In this document: one piece after another, positions 35,779-44,918 of the stretch
Numbering within the stretch: the stretch's first letter is position 1
How the letters are laid out: every line of letters starts with the position of its first letter
The notes under the pieces: generated by a model
Databases searched by the model: none
Seen by the model: the letters and a program-made list of their open reading frames with translations, nothing else
What the model was told of the DNA's origin: nothing
Source of the DNA: Algoriphagus sp. PAP.12
Lineage (GTDB): Bacteria > Bacteroidota > Bacteroidia > Cytophagales > Cyclobacteriaceae
Direction: 5' to 3'
NCBI RefSeq assembly: GCF_026652115.1
Contig: NZ_JAPPSQ010000009.1
Coordinates: 152,249 to 216,248, forward strand
DNA length: 64,000 nt
Made by a program: the position numbers and the translations under genes

Positions 35779-37167
35779 ATGAATGAGCAACGAATAGGCA
35801 AAATCCTGATAGTAGATGACAATGAAGATTTGCTTAAAGCGGCTAAAATCTTTTTGAAAAGACATTTTGCACAAGTAGATACAGAGACCAATCCTGACTT
35901 ACTTCCAATTTTGACACATAATGAAAATTATGATGTGATTATGCTGGACATGAACTTCACCAAGGATGTGAGTTCTGGTCAGGAAGGCTTTTATTGGTTG
36001 GACCGAATCTTGGAATTGGATCCATCTGCAGTCGTGGTTTTGATTACGGCCTATGGTGATGTCAATTTAGCTGTGAAAGCCATTAAAGAAGGTGCAACTG
36101 ACTTTGTTTTGAAACCTTGGGAAAATGAGAAATTGCTTGCAACACTAAATTCAGCATTGCAACTCCGTCAGAAAAAGTTGGAGGTGAACCTATTGAAAGA
36201 TCAAAAGGCCGCTTTGCAGCAGGATATGGACAATAAGTTCAAGGATATTATCGGTCAGAGTCCAGCCATGCAAAAGGTTTTTGAAACAATAGAACGTGTA
36301 GCCACAACGGATGCCAACGTTCTTATTTTAGGTGAAAACGGAACAGGAAAAGAACTTATTGCACGAGCAATCCATAGAAATTCAAGAAGAAGCCGAGAAG
36401 CATTCGTAGGAGTTGACTTAGGGTCAATTACTCAAACTCTCTTTGAATCCGAGCTTTTTGGACATAAAAAAGGATCATTTACTGATGCAAAAGAAGATCG
36501 AGCAGGGAGGTTTGAGCAGGCTCATAAAGGGACTTTGTTTTTAGATGAAATAGGAAACCTTCCTCTTCCTCTCCAGGCTAAGTTGTTAGCAGCTTTACAA
36601 AATCGCCAAATCACTCGAGTTGGAGCAAATAAGCCGGTGGATGTCAATATTCGCTTGATTTCGGCTACCAATATGCCTATTCATAACATGGTTTATGATA
36701 ACAGTTTCCGCCAGGATTTGCTTTATCGAATCAATACTATTGAGATCCAATTGCCTCCACTTCGAGAAAGGGTAGAAGATATTCCTTTGCTTGCAGATCA
36801 TTTTATCAGTTTTTACTCCAAAAAGTATAATAAAGACATCCGAAAGGCCTCTGAGCCTCTTTTGAAAAGGATGATCAAATACCAATGGCCTGGGAATATC
36901 CGTGAACTACAACATAGTATCGAGCGGGCAGTAATCATGAGTAATCACAATATATTGCAGCCAGAAGACTTGTTCCTTCAAAAGGTTAATCAGCCAGAAA
37001 AATCAGAGGAAAACGTGAGTTTGGAGCATTTGAATATCGAGGATGTGGAAAGAATCTTGATCAGAAAGGCACTTCAAAAGCATAATGGGCATATTACTCG
37101 AGCTGCCGAGGAATTAGGACTGACTCGATCCTCACTGTATAGAAGATTGGAAAAATATGGTCTATAG
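35779..37167 (+). CDS. Sigma54-dependent response regulator (NtrC/AtoC type)
   Basis: 462 residues. The receiver domain (about 8-125) has the acidic pair D13-D14, phospho-acceptor Asp57 and Lys112. The AAA+ domain (about 155-390) has Walker A GENGTGKE (185-192), a GAFTGA-loop variant GSFTDA (232-237), Walker B TLFLDE (252-257) and RxDLLYRI. A Fis-type helix-turn-helix closes the protein (ITRAAEELGLTRSSLYRRLEKYGL region). The domain set is complete, so it should activate sigma54 promoters when phosphorylated. It overlaps the kinase gene by 11 bp. Given its position, it is the natural candidate to bind the six operators of the array. Confidence 0.96.
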   Translation: MNEQRIGKILIVDDNEDLLKAAKIFLKRHFAQVDTETNPDLLPILTHNENYDVIMLDMNFTKDVSSGQEGFYWLDRILELDPSAVVVLITAYGDVNLAVKAIKEGATDFVLKPWENEKLLATLNSALQLRQKKLEVNLLKDQKAALQQDMDNKFKDIIGQSPAMQKVFETIERVATTDANVLILGENGTGKELIARAIHRNSRRSREAFVGVDLGSITQTLFESELFGHKKGSFTDAKEDRAGRFEQAHKGTLFLDEIGNLPLPLQAKLLAALQNRQITRVGANKPVDVNIRLISATNMPIHNMVYDNSFRQDLLYRINTIEIQLPPLRERVEDIPLLADHFISFYSKKYNKDIRKASEPLLKRMIKYQWPGNIRELQHSIERAVIMSNHNILQPEDLFLQKVNQPEKSEENVSLEHLNIEDVERILIRKALQKHNGHITRAAEELGLTRSSLYRRLEKYGL

Positions 37168-38509
37168 GCGTTTTTCAGTCGGGATTACACTTCGTATCCT
37201 GTTGATCACCATTTGCCTTTTCTTGGGAATCTGGCTGTATTTCAGCCAGGATCTGATTTTGGCTCCAGCCATCCTGGGATTGGTGGTAGCAGGGATCGTT
37301 GGGGAGATGATTTACTATGTCAACTCCATCAACCAAAAGTTGGCAAGATTCCTTGATTCCATTCGATTTGCAGACTTTTCCAGCTCCTTTACCTCAGACA
37401 GTAAAATGGGGAATTCTTTCAGGGAAGTTAACATGGCTTTCAATGAAGTGATGGAAGTCTTCAAGCAGACTCGGGCGGAAAAAGAAGAACAAATGCTCTT
37501 TCTTCAGATCATTATTCAGCACATCAATACTGGGATTATCTCTTTTAATCCTTCCGGTAAAATCGGAGTGATCAACAACGCCGCCAAGCAGTTGTTACAA
37601 ATCCCTCAATTCCGTGATATCAATGATTTGGGAAGGCTTTCACCTGTTTTGCTCAAAGAGGTTTTGGAAATGAAACCCGGACAAAGGACTTCTTTTAAAG
37701 CCAGTTCAAGTTTGTTTTTGATTATTCAATCCACATCCCTGAAAATGGGAGGTCAAAGTTGGACCTTGCTTTCCTTGCAAAACATCAACGCTGAATTGCA
37801 GTCCAATGAACTGGAAGCTTGGCAGAACCTAACCAAAGTCCTCCGTCATGAAATCATGAATTCCATCACCCCAATTTCCAGTTTGGTGGATTCTTTGAGA
37901 ACGATCCTGGATGAGGACAGCTATGTGCAAACTGAAGGAATGTTGATCAAACGAGACGGTTTTTTGGATATTCAAGAAGGTCTGGACACCATTGCCAACC
38001 GAAGTAAAGGGCTGGTTAATTTCGTGAATGCTTACCGTGATTACACCAATATTCCTGAGCCTAAAAAGGAAATTGTTCCTGTCCAGGAGCTATTTGAAAC
38101 AGTCCTGATGCTGATGAAAGAAGAGCTCAAGACCAATGAAACTTTTGTCAAAACTGAGATTCTTCCTGAAGACCTTGAAATCAGCTGTGATCCCAATCAA
38201 ATTACGATGATCTTGATCAACTTGGTAAAAAATGCGTCCGAGTCCATGCAAAAACAAGCTGATCGAATGATTAGCCTAAGAGGGATTTCACATGGAGATA
38301 TGGGGACATTGATCCAAGTAGAAGATCATGGTCCAGGCATTGTTAAAGAAGCCTTGGAACGCATTTTCGTTCCATTTTATACCACTAAAAAGACTGGATC
38401 AGGTATCGGCTTGGCCATTTCACGACAGATTATGAACCTCCATCGAGGAAGTCTTTCTGTGGAATCTATTCCAGGAGAAAAGACGGTATTTACTCTTACT
38501 TTTAAATAA
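37157..38509 (+). CDS. Sensor histidine kinase (NtrY-like) without a large sensor domain
   Basis: 450 residues. Two membrane helices (about 9-28 and 34-54) are separated by only about five residues (SQDLIL), leaving essentially no periplasmic domain. A linker and PAS-like segment (about 110-210) follows, then the HisKA motif with His231 (VLRHEIMNSITPI). The ATPase domain has an N box (LINLVKNASES), G1 (DHGPGI), F box (FVPFYTTK) and G2 (GSGIGLAI). It is translationally coupled to the response regulator. The intramembrane layout suggests it senses the membrane, or partner proteins such as the permeases, and not a soluble ligand. Confidence 0.94.
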   Translation: MVYRRFSVGITLRILLITICLFLGIWLYFSQDLILAPAILGLVVAGIVGEMIYYVNSINQKLARFLDSIRFADFSSSFTSDSKMGNSFREVNMAFNEVMEVFKQTRAEKEEQMLFLQIIIQHINTGIISFNPSGKIGVINNAAKQLLQIPQFRDINDLGRLSPVLLKEVLEMKPGQRTSFKASSSLFLIIQSTSLKMGGQSWTLLSLQNINAELQSNELEAWQNLTKVLRHEIMNSITPISSLVDSLRTILDEDSYVQTEGMLIKRDGFLDIQEGLDTIANRSKGLVNFVNAYRDYTNIPEPKKEIVPVQELFETVLMLMKEELKTNETFVKTEILPEDLEISCDPNQITMILINLVKNASESMQKQADRMISLRGISHGDMGTLIQVEDHGPGIVKEALERIFVPFYTTKKTGSGIGLAISRQIMNLHRGSLSVESIPGEKTVFTLTFK

Positions 38510-38512
38510 AGA

Positions 38513-40159
38513 TTACTGTTCCAAAACCTGCTTTTCCTCCAATAAAACCTCTCTCAAAGTTTCATATTCTAAATCCTGAACAGCAATTTCCTCATCGATG
38601 GAAAGTGAAGCGGCAGCGGCAGCACTTTGTCCCAAAATCATAAATACAGGTTCCATCCGGATCGATCCAAAAGCGGTATGGGAACTAGAAACACAAACCG
38701 GAACCAAGAGATTGCTCACTTCCTCTTTTTTGGGAATTAATGTCCCATATGAAATTGAATATGGCTGCTTCGGATGGACTCCAATATCTCCTTCATTTTG
38801 CACAAAACCACCCGGAGTCACAAACCTCTGCGTATTATGGGAGTCCAATGAATAAGAACCCATTCCTACCGGTTGAGGCACTTCTTTGGCACCTAACACA
38901 TCGTGCTCAGTCATCACGTAATTTCCAATCATTCGACGCGCTTCTCTTACATAAATCTGATGCGGCCAACCACCGTTATCAGTGAATTCATCAGCTGCCA
39001 ATCCATATTTTGAAATTTCATCACGTACTTCTTGAGGCACTTTGGGATCATTGGCTAAGAAATACATCAGGCCTTTTTGATAATCCACATGTTCTTGAAT
39101 GATCGCCTTTCTCCTTTTATAGGAAGCTTCTGGATAATCGTAATTTTTACCAATATAATCCGTACTGAAAGGTCCGTGATTGTTAGTATCTGTCTTATTA
39201 TTGGGGATCGGGTCAAACTTATTGAATGTCTCATCCCATCCTGATGCATACACCCTAGCTAACAATTCATAGCGTGTAGGATCGTAATTTTCTGGTTTTT
39301 CGAAAGGGATCAAATTATCTGGATTTCGACTCAATGCCATTCTGAAATTATAGGCTTGGAGTTTTTTGTCTCCATCTCCATTGATTCCTGGAGCTTGATC
39401 AGAAATCTCTGGTAAAAGCCCAGAACTTGGATCACCTGGAACTTTATAGGCACTGATCGAATCCTGGAAATAATGACCATGTTGGTAAACTCCAACCTCT
39501 ACCCCATTCCAATTTTCACCATAAACTGTATTGGCTTCTCTACCTACAAAATAACTGACACCCGCTGCGGCCAGCAGATCTCCTTCATAGGTGGCATCGA
39601 TGAATATCTTTCCCTGAAATGTCTTTCCTGAAAGAGTTTGAAAAGATTGGATTGCCCCATTTTCTAATATCAATCCATTTTCCCGATCCAGCCATTCATC
39701 CCGATAGATTTCAAGGTCATTTTCTTTTACAAAATCTTCAAAAACCTGCTCGGCAACATGAGGCTCAAAAATCCACATGGTCCGGTTTGCTCCGTCCATG
39801 GCCGGGGTACCTTGGCCTTTATTGCCATATTCTTCCCGCTTTTGCCACTTCCATGCAGAATCCTGCTCGTAGTGTAAATAAACACGATGGTAAAACTCAC
39901 GGGCCAATCCACCGATTACTGATTTATTCCCTGTATCGGTAAAACCCAAACCTCCGGAAGAAAGCCCGCCCAAATGAGTATCCGGAGAAACAACCAACAC
40001 TGATTTACCCATTTTCTTGGCTTGAACTGCTGCAGTTACCGCCGCAGAAGTGCCTCCATAAATGATAATATCAGCTTCGAATAGGTTTTCTGCTTTTGGG
40101 CTACAAGAAAAAATCAACCCAATAAAAAGGAAGACAAAAAGGTAGGGTTTAAAAGACAT
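38513..40159 (-). CDS. FAD-dependent oxidoreductase lipoprotein (PF12831 type)
   Basis: 548 residues. The N-terminus has a lipoprotein signal (FLFIGLIFSC, Cys19). The dinucleotide-binding start follows (ADIIIYGGTSAAVTAAVQAKKMGKSVLVV), with GGTSAA replacing the classic GxGxxG, then GGLSSGGLGFTD. A second FAD contact region is near IFIDATYEGDLLAAAG. The C-terminus has SSHTAFGSIRMEPVFMILGQSAAAAA. Members of this family are often loosely labelled xanthan lyase-like. The substrate is unknown, but lipid anchoring suggests action on a periplasmic or outer-membrane substrate. It ends 4 bp from the kinase gene (convergent). Confidence 0.88.
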   Translation of the reverse strand: MSFKPYLFVFLFIGLIFSCSPKAENLFEADIIIYGGTSAAVTAAVQAKKMGKSVLVVSPDTHLGGLSSGGLGFTDTGNKSVIGGLAREFYHRVYLHYEQDSAWKWQKREEYGNKGQGTPAMDGANRTMWIFEPHVAEQVFEDFVKENDLEIYRDEWLDRENGLILENGAIQSFQTLSGKTFQGKIFIDATYEGDLLAAAGVSYFVGREANTVYGENWNGVEVGVYQHGHYFQDSISAYKVPGDPSSGLLPEISDQAPGINGDGDKKLQAYNFRMALSRNPDNLIPFEKPENYDPTRYELLARVYASGWDETFNKFDPIPNNKTDTNNHGPFSTDYIGKNYDYPEASYKRRKAIIQEHVDYQKGLMYFLANDPKVPQEVRDEISKYGLAADEFTDNGGWPHQIYVREARRMIGNYVMTEHDVLGAKEVPQPVGMGSYSLDSHNTQRFVTPGGFVQNEGDIGVHPKQPYSISYGTLIPKKEEVSNLLVPVCVSSSHTAFGSIRMEPVFMILGQSAAAAASLSIDEEIAVQDLEYETLREVLLEEKQVLEQ

Positions 40160-40202
40160 TTTGGATCAGATTGTTAGAGTTAATAAGATAAATCAAAATA
40201 AA

Positions 40203-40225
40203 AAAAGGGCGATCACCGCCCTTCA
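40203..40225 (-). terminator. Terminator after the class V aminotransferase-fold gene
   Basis: AAGGGCG-ATCAC-CGCCCTT (40205-40223). The minus strand continues with TTTTTATTTT. The stop of the gene is at 40248. Confidence 0.9.
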
Positions 40226-40247
40226 AAAACTTAAATTAAATCTTGAA

Positions 40248-41396
40248 TTAAAACCTCAACAATACCTTTATCAAATGACCTATATCATTCTGATTATTAA
40301 AAAGATTAATAGATACTCTTAAAGCTTTCCCTCGAACAGAAACATAGATCTTTTCCTGCTCCAATACTTCCTTCAAATCCAGTGGATTCAAACCTTCTTT
40401 CAAAGGAAGTTCGAATAAGTGGTTCGAAGAGTAGGTAGTCATATCCATTCCCAATCCTATACTTCCCTGAAAGTCCGCAAGCGATTTTTTCAGCTCAAAA
40501 TCATAAGTCTGAATCATTTCAGGAGTCCACTCCAAGAGTTGCTTTAAGGATTGTTCCAACATGGGCATCAATACAAAATGGCTAGTCTCCCCAACATCAA
40601 ATCGATTGGCTTGAGGAAGGTATTTTTCTTGATAATCCGTTAAACTCGAAAAGGTCTGGGAATTGGTTCGATTCATCCATGACTCTTCCAAAGGTCTACC
40701 CTGATCAAAGGTGGAACTGAAATAGGCGATCCCCAATGAATAGGGCCCCAAAAGCCATTTGTAAGTTGCACAAATCAGAGCGTCTATTTGACAGGCTTTG
40801 ACATCAATGGGCATAGCACCTACAGACTGGGTACCATCCACAATAAAGCAAGCTCCAACCTGTTTACACTTCGCTCCTATGGTTTCTAAATCATAGCGGC
40901 AGCCGCTCATCCAATGTACGCTGGAAATCAGGACGACTGCTGTATTTTCATCGATTGCATCCACTACCATTTGATTCCAACGCTCATTTTTTCCTTCAAC
41001 ACGATCTGGCCTTTTGATCACTTCCAAAGTAGCTTCATTCTCATTTGCCCAGCGGTTGATGGAGAAATAACCGCTAGGAAATTCGTCCTCCACTGTGATA
41101 GCCTTCTTGCCCTTAGCAACTTTCCAATTGGATAATGCGACAGCAAAACCGTAGGAAGTACTTGGTATAATCGCAACTTCATCAGATGCAGAACCGATCA
41201 ATAGAGAAAATAACCCTTTCACTTTTTTTACTCCATTAAAAAAATCATCGGGAGCAATGGTTTGAGGATTTCTCATCCTCTTTAAATCCTCTATAGCTGC
41301 TTGTTCCGAACTTTTCAAAACAGGACCTCGATAGGCATTGTTTAAATAGGAAACATCCTCTGCGAGAGAAAAAAGGTGCTTTTGGCAAGTGATCAT
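40248..41396 (-). CDS. Class V aminotransferase-fold PLP enzyme
   Basis: 382 residues. PLP-binding features are visible: Asp187-x-x-Gln190 (IVDGTQSVG) and the Schiff-base lysine Lys213 (ATYKWLLGPYS). The N-terminal YLNNAYRGP and the phosphate-contact region (STSYGFAVALSNW) are typical of the cysteine desulfurase/isopenicillin-N-epimerase-like branch. No desulfurase active-site cysteine loop is obvious, and the reaction cannot be assigned. It stands alone, with a terminator behind it. Confidence 0.88.
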   Translation of the reverse strand: MITCQKHLFSLAEDVSYLNNAYRGPVLKSSEQAAIEDLKRMRNPQTIAPDDFFNGVKKVKGLFSLLIGSASDEVAIIPSTSYGFAVALSNWKVAKGKKAITVEDEFPSGYFSINRWANENEATLEVIKRPDRVEGKNERWNQMVVDAIDENTAVVLISSVHWMSGCRYDLETIGAKCKQVGACFIVDGTQSVGAMPIDVKACQIDALICATYKWLLGPYSLGIAYFSSTFDQGRPLEESWMNRTNSQTFSSLTDYQEKYLPQANRFDVGETSHFVLMPMLEQSLKQLLEWTPEMIQTYDFELKKSLADFQGSIGLGMDMTTYSSNHLFELPLKEGLNPLDLKEVLEQEKIYVSVRGKALRVSINLFNNQNDIGHLIKVLLRF

Positions 41397-41428
41397 AGGA
41401 ATTGAAAATTTAAGATCAAGATATAAAA

Positions 41429-41453
41429 AAAGGGATCCTTATTGGATCCCTTT
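41429..41453 (-). terminator. Terminator overlapping the acyltransferase stop codon
   Basis: AAAGGGATCC-TTATT-GGATCCCTTT (41429-41453, perfect 10-bp stem). On the minus strand it is followed by seven T. The stop codon of the gene at 41439 lies inside the loop and stem. Confidence 0.9.
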
Positions 41454-41999
41454 CTCTGGATATTTTCCTGTGACCGTTCTGCCGAAGGCCATCATTTCTT
41501 CTATTTGCCCATCCATATCTCCATTTGGATAAATGGCTGGCCCAATGCCCGCTTCTTTCTTTTTGTAATCCAAATAACCAACTACTACTGGAACATCTGC
41601 CCCTAAAGCAATATGATAGAATCCTGATTTCCATTTTTTCACAGCACTTCTGGTGCCTTCCGGAGTCACCATGATCACCAACTCATCAGATTCTTTGAGC
41701 ATATTGACCATTGCTTCTGTATAGGTTTGTTTTCTTCCACCAGGAATACGCTTTCTATCAATAGCAATCCCTCCCAATGCTTTGATAAACCATCCCAATG
41801 GTCCGACCATCACTTCCTTTTTGATGGTAAATCGAACGGGAATATCCATCAGATAAAACGCAGATCTGGCATACAGCAAATCCCAATTGGAAGTATGAGG
41901 TATGGCTATTAAAACGGCTTTTTTCAGCCCTTTTGGCCAGTTGTCATTGAGCGACCAACCAGTAATCCAAAATACAATACGAGAAAGAAACTTCATCAT
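41439..41999 (-). CDS. 1-acylglycerol-3-phosphate acyltransferase-like protein (PlsC fold)
   Basis: 186 residues. Acyltransferase block I is present as the HX4D box (HTSNWD, about residues 36-41). The glycerol-phosphate-contact block III appears as PEGTRSAVKKWKSGF. The protein is shorter than classic PlsC (about 240 residues) and lacks a long N-terminal membrane helix, as do many Bacteroidota relatives. It probably transfers an acyl chain to a lysophospholipid or similar acceptor at the inner membrane. It lies 17 bp after the patatin gene (same strand), suggesting co-expression with a phospholipase, a plausible acyl-remodelling pair. Confidence 0.88.
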   Translation of the reverse strand: MMKFLSRIVFWITGWSLNDNWPKGLKKAVLIAIPHTSNWDLLYARSAFYLMDIPVRFTIKKEVMVGPLGWFIKALGGIAIDRKRIPGGRKQTYTEAMVNMLKESDELVIMVTPEGTRSAVKKWKSGFYHIALGADVPVVVGYLDYKKKEAGIGPAIYPNGDMDGQIEEMMAFGRTVTGKYPEKGIQ

Positions 42000-42016
42000 A
42001 CTCTTCTAATTGATAA

Positions 42017-42799
42017 TTAAGCATTTTTAAGTTCTAAAATAGATGGGTTTTCATCAATATACCTCCGGACTTCATCATATCCAGCCTTATAAAGTTCTGG
42101 TGCCTTTTTCAAATCAAAAACCCCAATCTTCCCCAAACCCGGAGACTCTATGAAATAATCACATTTATCTCTGCGGCTATAGACATTATGGTTCATCATC
42201 ATGATCACCGATCTCTCAATCAGGTTTTTCATGTTTTTGATATTGCTTTCCTCAGGAAGGTGATTGCAACTCACGCCTATCACATAATCACAGGTCCCCT
42301 CATGCGGTTCCACAGGTAAATTATTCAGGATTCCTCCATCTACCAAATGCTTCCCATTGTAGACAATCGGTTCAAACATTCCTGGTATACAGGCAGAAGC
42401 CATGACTGCAGGAATCAGTTCACCTTGAGAGAAATAGACAGTCTTCCCTTTTTTGATATCCGTTGCTGTCACTGTCAAGGGGATTTGAAGCTTAGCAAAA
42501 TCATTATCCTTAAGATACAATTTAAAAAGGCTTTCAACGCTGGTCATTTTCAATAGTCCGGTCCAAGAAATGGCCGGCTTCATGAATTTGAAATAGTTGG
42601 TATCCAGAATAATTTTGAGTATTTCCTCAGGCTGATATCCCTGAGAATACATGGCTCCCACAATTGCTCCGGCTGAAGTCCCACTGACTTGGTTAGGAAA
42701 TATCCCAACCTCATTGAGTCCTTTTAAGACCCCTAAATGGGAAATTCCTCTGGCTCCTCCACCAGAAAGTGCCAATCCAATTTTCAAATCAGATTTCAT
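42017..42799 (-). CDS. Patatin-like phospholipase
   Basis: 260 residues from the ATG at 42799, chosen because the conserved fold begins KIGLALSGGGARG. An earlier in-frame ATG at 42829 lies deeper inside the MBL gene. The oxyanion loop is GGGARG (13-18), the nucleophile Ser42 is in GTSAG, and the dyad Asp is in VDGGILNN. There is no signal peptide, so it is a cytoplasmic RssA/YchK-like hydrolase that probably deacylates phospholipid or acyl substrates. It overlaps the upstream MBL gene by 11 bp. Confidence 0.93.
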   Translation of the reverse strand: MKSDLKIGLALSGGGARGISHLGVLKGLNEVGIFPNQVSGTSAGAIVGAMYSQGYQPEEILKIILDTNYFKFMKPAISWTGLLKMTSVESLFKLYLKDNDFAKLQIPLTVTATDIKKGKTVYFSQGELIPAVMASACIPGMFEPIVYNGKHLVDGGILNNLPVEPHEGTCDYVIGVSCNHLPEESNIKNMKNLIERSVIMMMNHNVYSRRDKCDYFIESPGLGKIGVFDLKKAPELYKAGYDEVRRYIDENPSILELKNA

Positions 42800-43628
42800 G
42801 CAATTTGAATGTTTGATCAACTCGGACACCTTTCTCGGTCATTTTCACAGTACAGCATTCGTTGACAGGATCATGTTCGAAAAACAAGATATATCCTTCC
42901 CTAGCAGCTTCTTCCAAAAACTTGGCCTTTTCATCCATGGTCAATAAAGGTCTGGTATCATAACCCATCACATAAGGAATCGGAATATGTCCTACCGAAG
43001 GAAGCAAATCAGCGACAAAAACAAGCGTTTTCCCTTTGTACTGAAGCTTAGGAAGCATTTGCTTATCGGTATGACCATCAACGGTAATGAAATCAAATCC
43101 AGGGAAGAGAGAGTTCGTTTCTAAGTCTGTAAACTGAAGCTGTCCCAACTCTTCCATCGGAAGGATATTTTCTTCCAGAAAGGAGGCTTTTTCCCTTGGA
43201 TTGGGCTCTGTCGCCCATTTCCAATGATCCGGATTGGACCAATAAGTAGCTCTTGGAAAAGTAGCTTCATATTGTCCATGGCTGCCATACTTGATTCCAC
43301 CTCCACAATGATCGAAATGAAGGTGAGTCAGAAAATTATCCGTGATCTGATGGTAACCAACGCCTAGATTTTTTAGGGATTTCTCCAAAGAATCATCTCC
43401 ATGAAGGTAATAATGAGAAAAGAATTTGGCGTCCTGTTTATCTCCAATCCCATTATCTATCAACACCACCCGATTGCCATCAACAACCAATAATGAACGC
43501 ATCGCCCAGGTGCAGAGATTGTTTTCATCAGCTTCATTTGAGCGACTCCAGAGCACTTTGGGAACTACCCCAAACATTGCTCCTCCATCCAATTTAAAAA
43601 GTCCTGTGTTGACAGTGTATAATTCCAT
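42789..43628 (-). CDS. MBL-fold metallo-hydrolase
   Basis: 279 residues with the zinc-binding motif THLHFDHCGG (His102, His104, Asp106, His107), a later DGHTDKQ histidine, and FFEHDP near the C-terminus. It resembles the AHL-lactonase/YtnP-like branch of metallo-beta-lactamase hydrolases. The real substrate cannot be deduced. It is the first gene of a three-gene minus-strand operon with the patatin and acyltransferase. Confidence 0.9.
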   Translation of the reverse strand: MELYTVNTGLFKLDGGAMFGVVPKVLWSRSNEADENNLCTWAMRSLLVVDGNRVVLIDNGIGDKQDAKFFSHYYLHGDDSLEKSLKNLGVGYHQITDNFLTHLHFDHCGGGIKYGSHGQYEATFPRATYWSNPDHWKWATEPNPREKASFLEENILPMEELGQLQFTDLETNSLFPGFDFITVDGHTDKQMLPKLQYKGKTLVFVADLLPSVGHIPIPYVMGYDTRPLLTMDEKAKFLEEAAREGYILFFEHDPVNECCTVKMTEKGVRVDQTFKLHEI

Positions 43629-43717
43629 TTCGGGTTTTTATTAGGGTTAAAAAACCAGAAGCAACCTTAACCTGGGAAAAGATTGCTTCTAGCTTAATTA
43701 TAGAAAATGATAAATCC

Positions 43718-44665
43718 TTATTCGACTACCACGCCCATTGAACAGAATTTATCAATTCGCTGGTCAATTCGTTTTTCAGGTTTGATCTTATCCAATTCTT
43801 TCAAGGCCTCCAAAATTGCTCCTTTCAAGGTGTTGGACATCCATTTCAAGTCTTTATGCGCCCCGCCAAGAGGCTCAGGAATGATATCATCTACCAATCC
43901 ATTTCCTTTCATATCAGTAGCTGTTGGCTTCAAAGCTTCTGCAGCTTGCTCTTTGTAATCCCAAGATCTCCATAGGATTGTAGAACAGTTTTCCGGAGAA
44001 ATCACAGAATACCAAGAGTTTTCCAACATCATTACTTTATCGCCGATCGCAATACCCAAAGCTCCACCAGATGCACCTTCTCCGATGATGACGCAAATCA
44101 CTGGAACTTTCAGCATAAACATCTCTTTGATGTTTCTTGCAATCGCTTCACCTTGACCTCTTTCTTCAGCTTCCAATCCTGGAAATGCTCCCGGGGTGTC
44201 AATCAACGTAACAATTGGCTTTCCAAACTTCTCCGCCATTTTCATCAAGCGAAGTGCTTTTCTATAGCCTTCAGGATTCGCCATCCCAAAGTTTCTCAAT
44301 TGTCTTTGTTTGGTGTTTCTACCTTTTTGCTGACCGATGAACATGACCGTACGGCCATCCAAATCTCCCAACCCACCAATCATGGCCTTGTCATCAGAGA
44401 CATTTCTATCTCCATGCAATTCCACAAAATCATTGGTCATCTCGTAAATGTAATCCAAGGCATAAGGTCTATCAGCATGTCTGGACAGCTGAACCCGTTG
44501 CCAGCGAGTCAGGTTTTCAAAGGTTTCTTTTTTCAAAGCAAGGATTTTTTCTTCCAGGGACTCAATATCTGAACTTAAATCGATATTCCTACCATTGGCT
44601 AAATCCTTCATTTCCTGAAGTTTTTGCTCCAGATCAGCTATTGGCTTTTCGAATTCTAATACCAT
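43718..44665 (-). CDS. accA: Acetyl-CoA carboxylase carboxyltransferase subunit alpha
   Basis: 315 residues from the ATG at 44665 ([16 protein letters not shown]). This is the standard start of AccA; an upstream in-frame ATG adds an atypical [15 protein letters not shown]. The coiled N-terminal segment is followed by the carboxyltransferase core ([31 protein letters not shown] region, [27 protein letters not shown]). With AccD it transfers carboxyl from biotin to acetyl-CoA in the first step of fatty-acid synthesis. It is a single gene, divergent from the HipA-like gene. Confidence 0.97.
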   Translation of the reverse strand: MVLEFEKPIADLEQKLQEMKDLANGRNIDLSSDIESLEEKILALKKETFENLTRWQRVQLSRHADRPYALDYIYEMTNDFVELHGDRNVSDDKAMIGGLGDLDGRTVMFIGQQKGRNTKQRQLRNFGMANPEGYRKALRLMKMAEKFGKPIVTLIDTPGAFPGLEAEERGQGEAIARNIKEMFMLKVPVICVIIGEGASGGALGIAIGDKVMMLENSWYSVISPENCSTILWRSWDYKEQAAEALKPTATDMKGNGLVDDIIPEPLGGAHKDLKWMSNTLKGAILEALKELDKIKPEKRIDQRIDKFCSMGVVVE

Positions 44666-44918
44666 TTTGGTGATTTTTGAAAGAAACAAAGATAAGTCAA
44701 AAACTGGCAAAGTCTCAACCTATTGTCCATGGAAGGTTCGACAGCGACCTAAGATTTATATAACTATTTGGATTTTAATAGATTAATCAATTGATTTTGA
44801 GACTGAACTCTACCGACTGGAAAAATCAATTCTGTAAAAGGACAGGTATTAATCCCAATCATCTCTATTTTTGAATATGAATGTTCTGGGTGTAAATATG
44901 GCCCGGTCAAAATCGAAC

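Noticed and set aside
40248..41396. Cysteine desulfurase (IscS/SufS)
   Set aside because: The PLP lysine and Asp are present, but no conserved cysteine loop is apparent and no iron-sulfur assembly genes are nearby.
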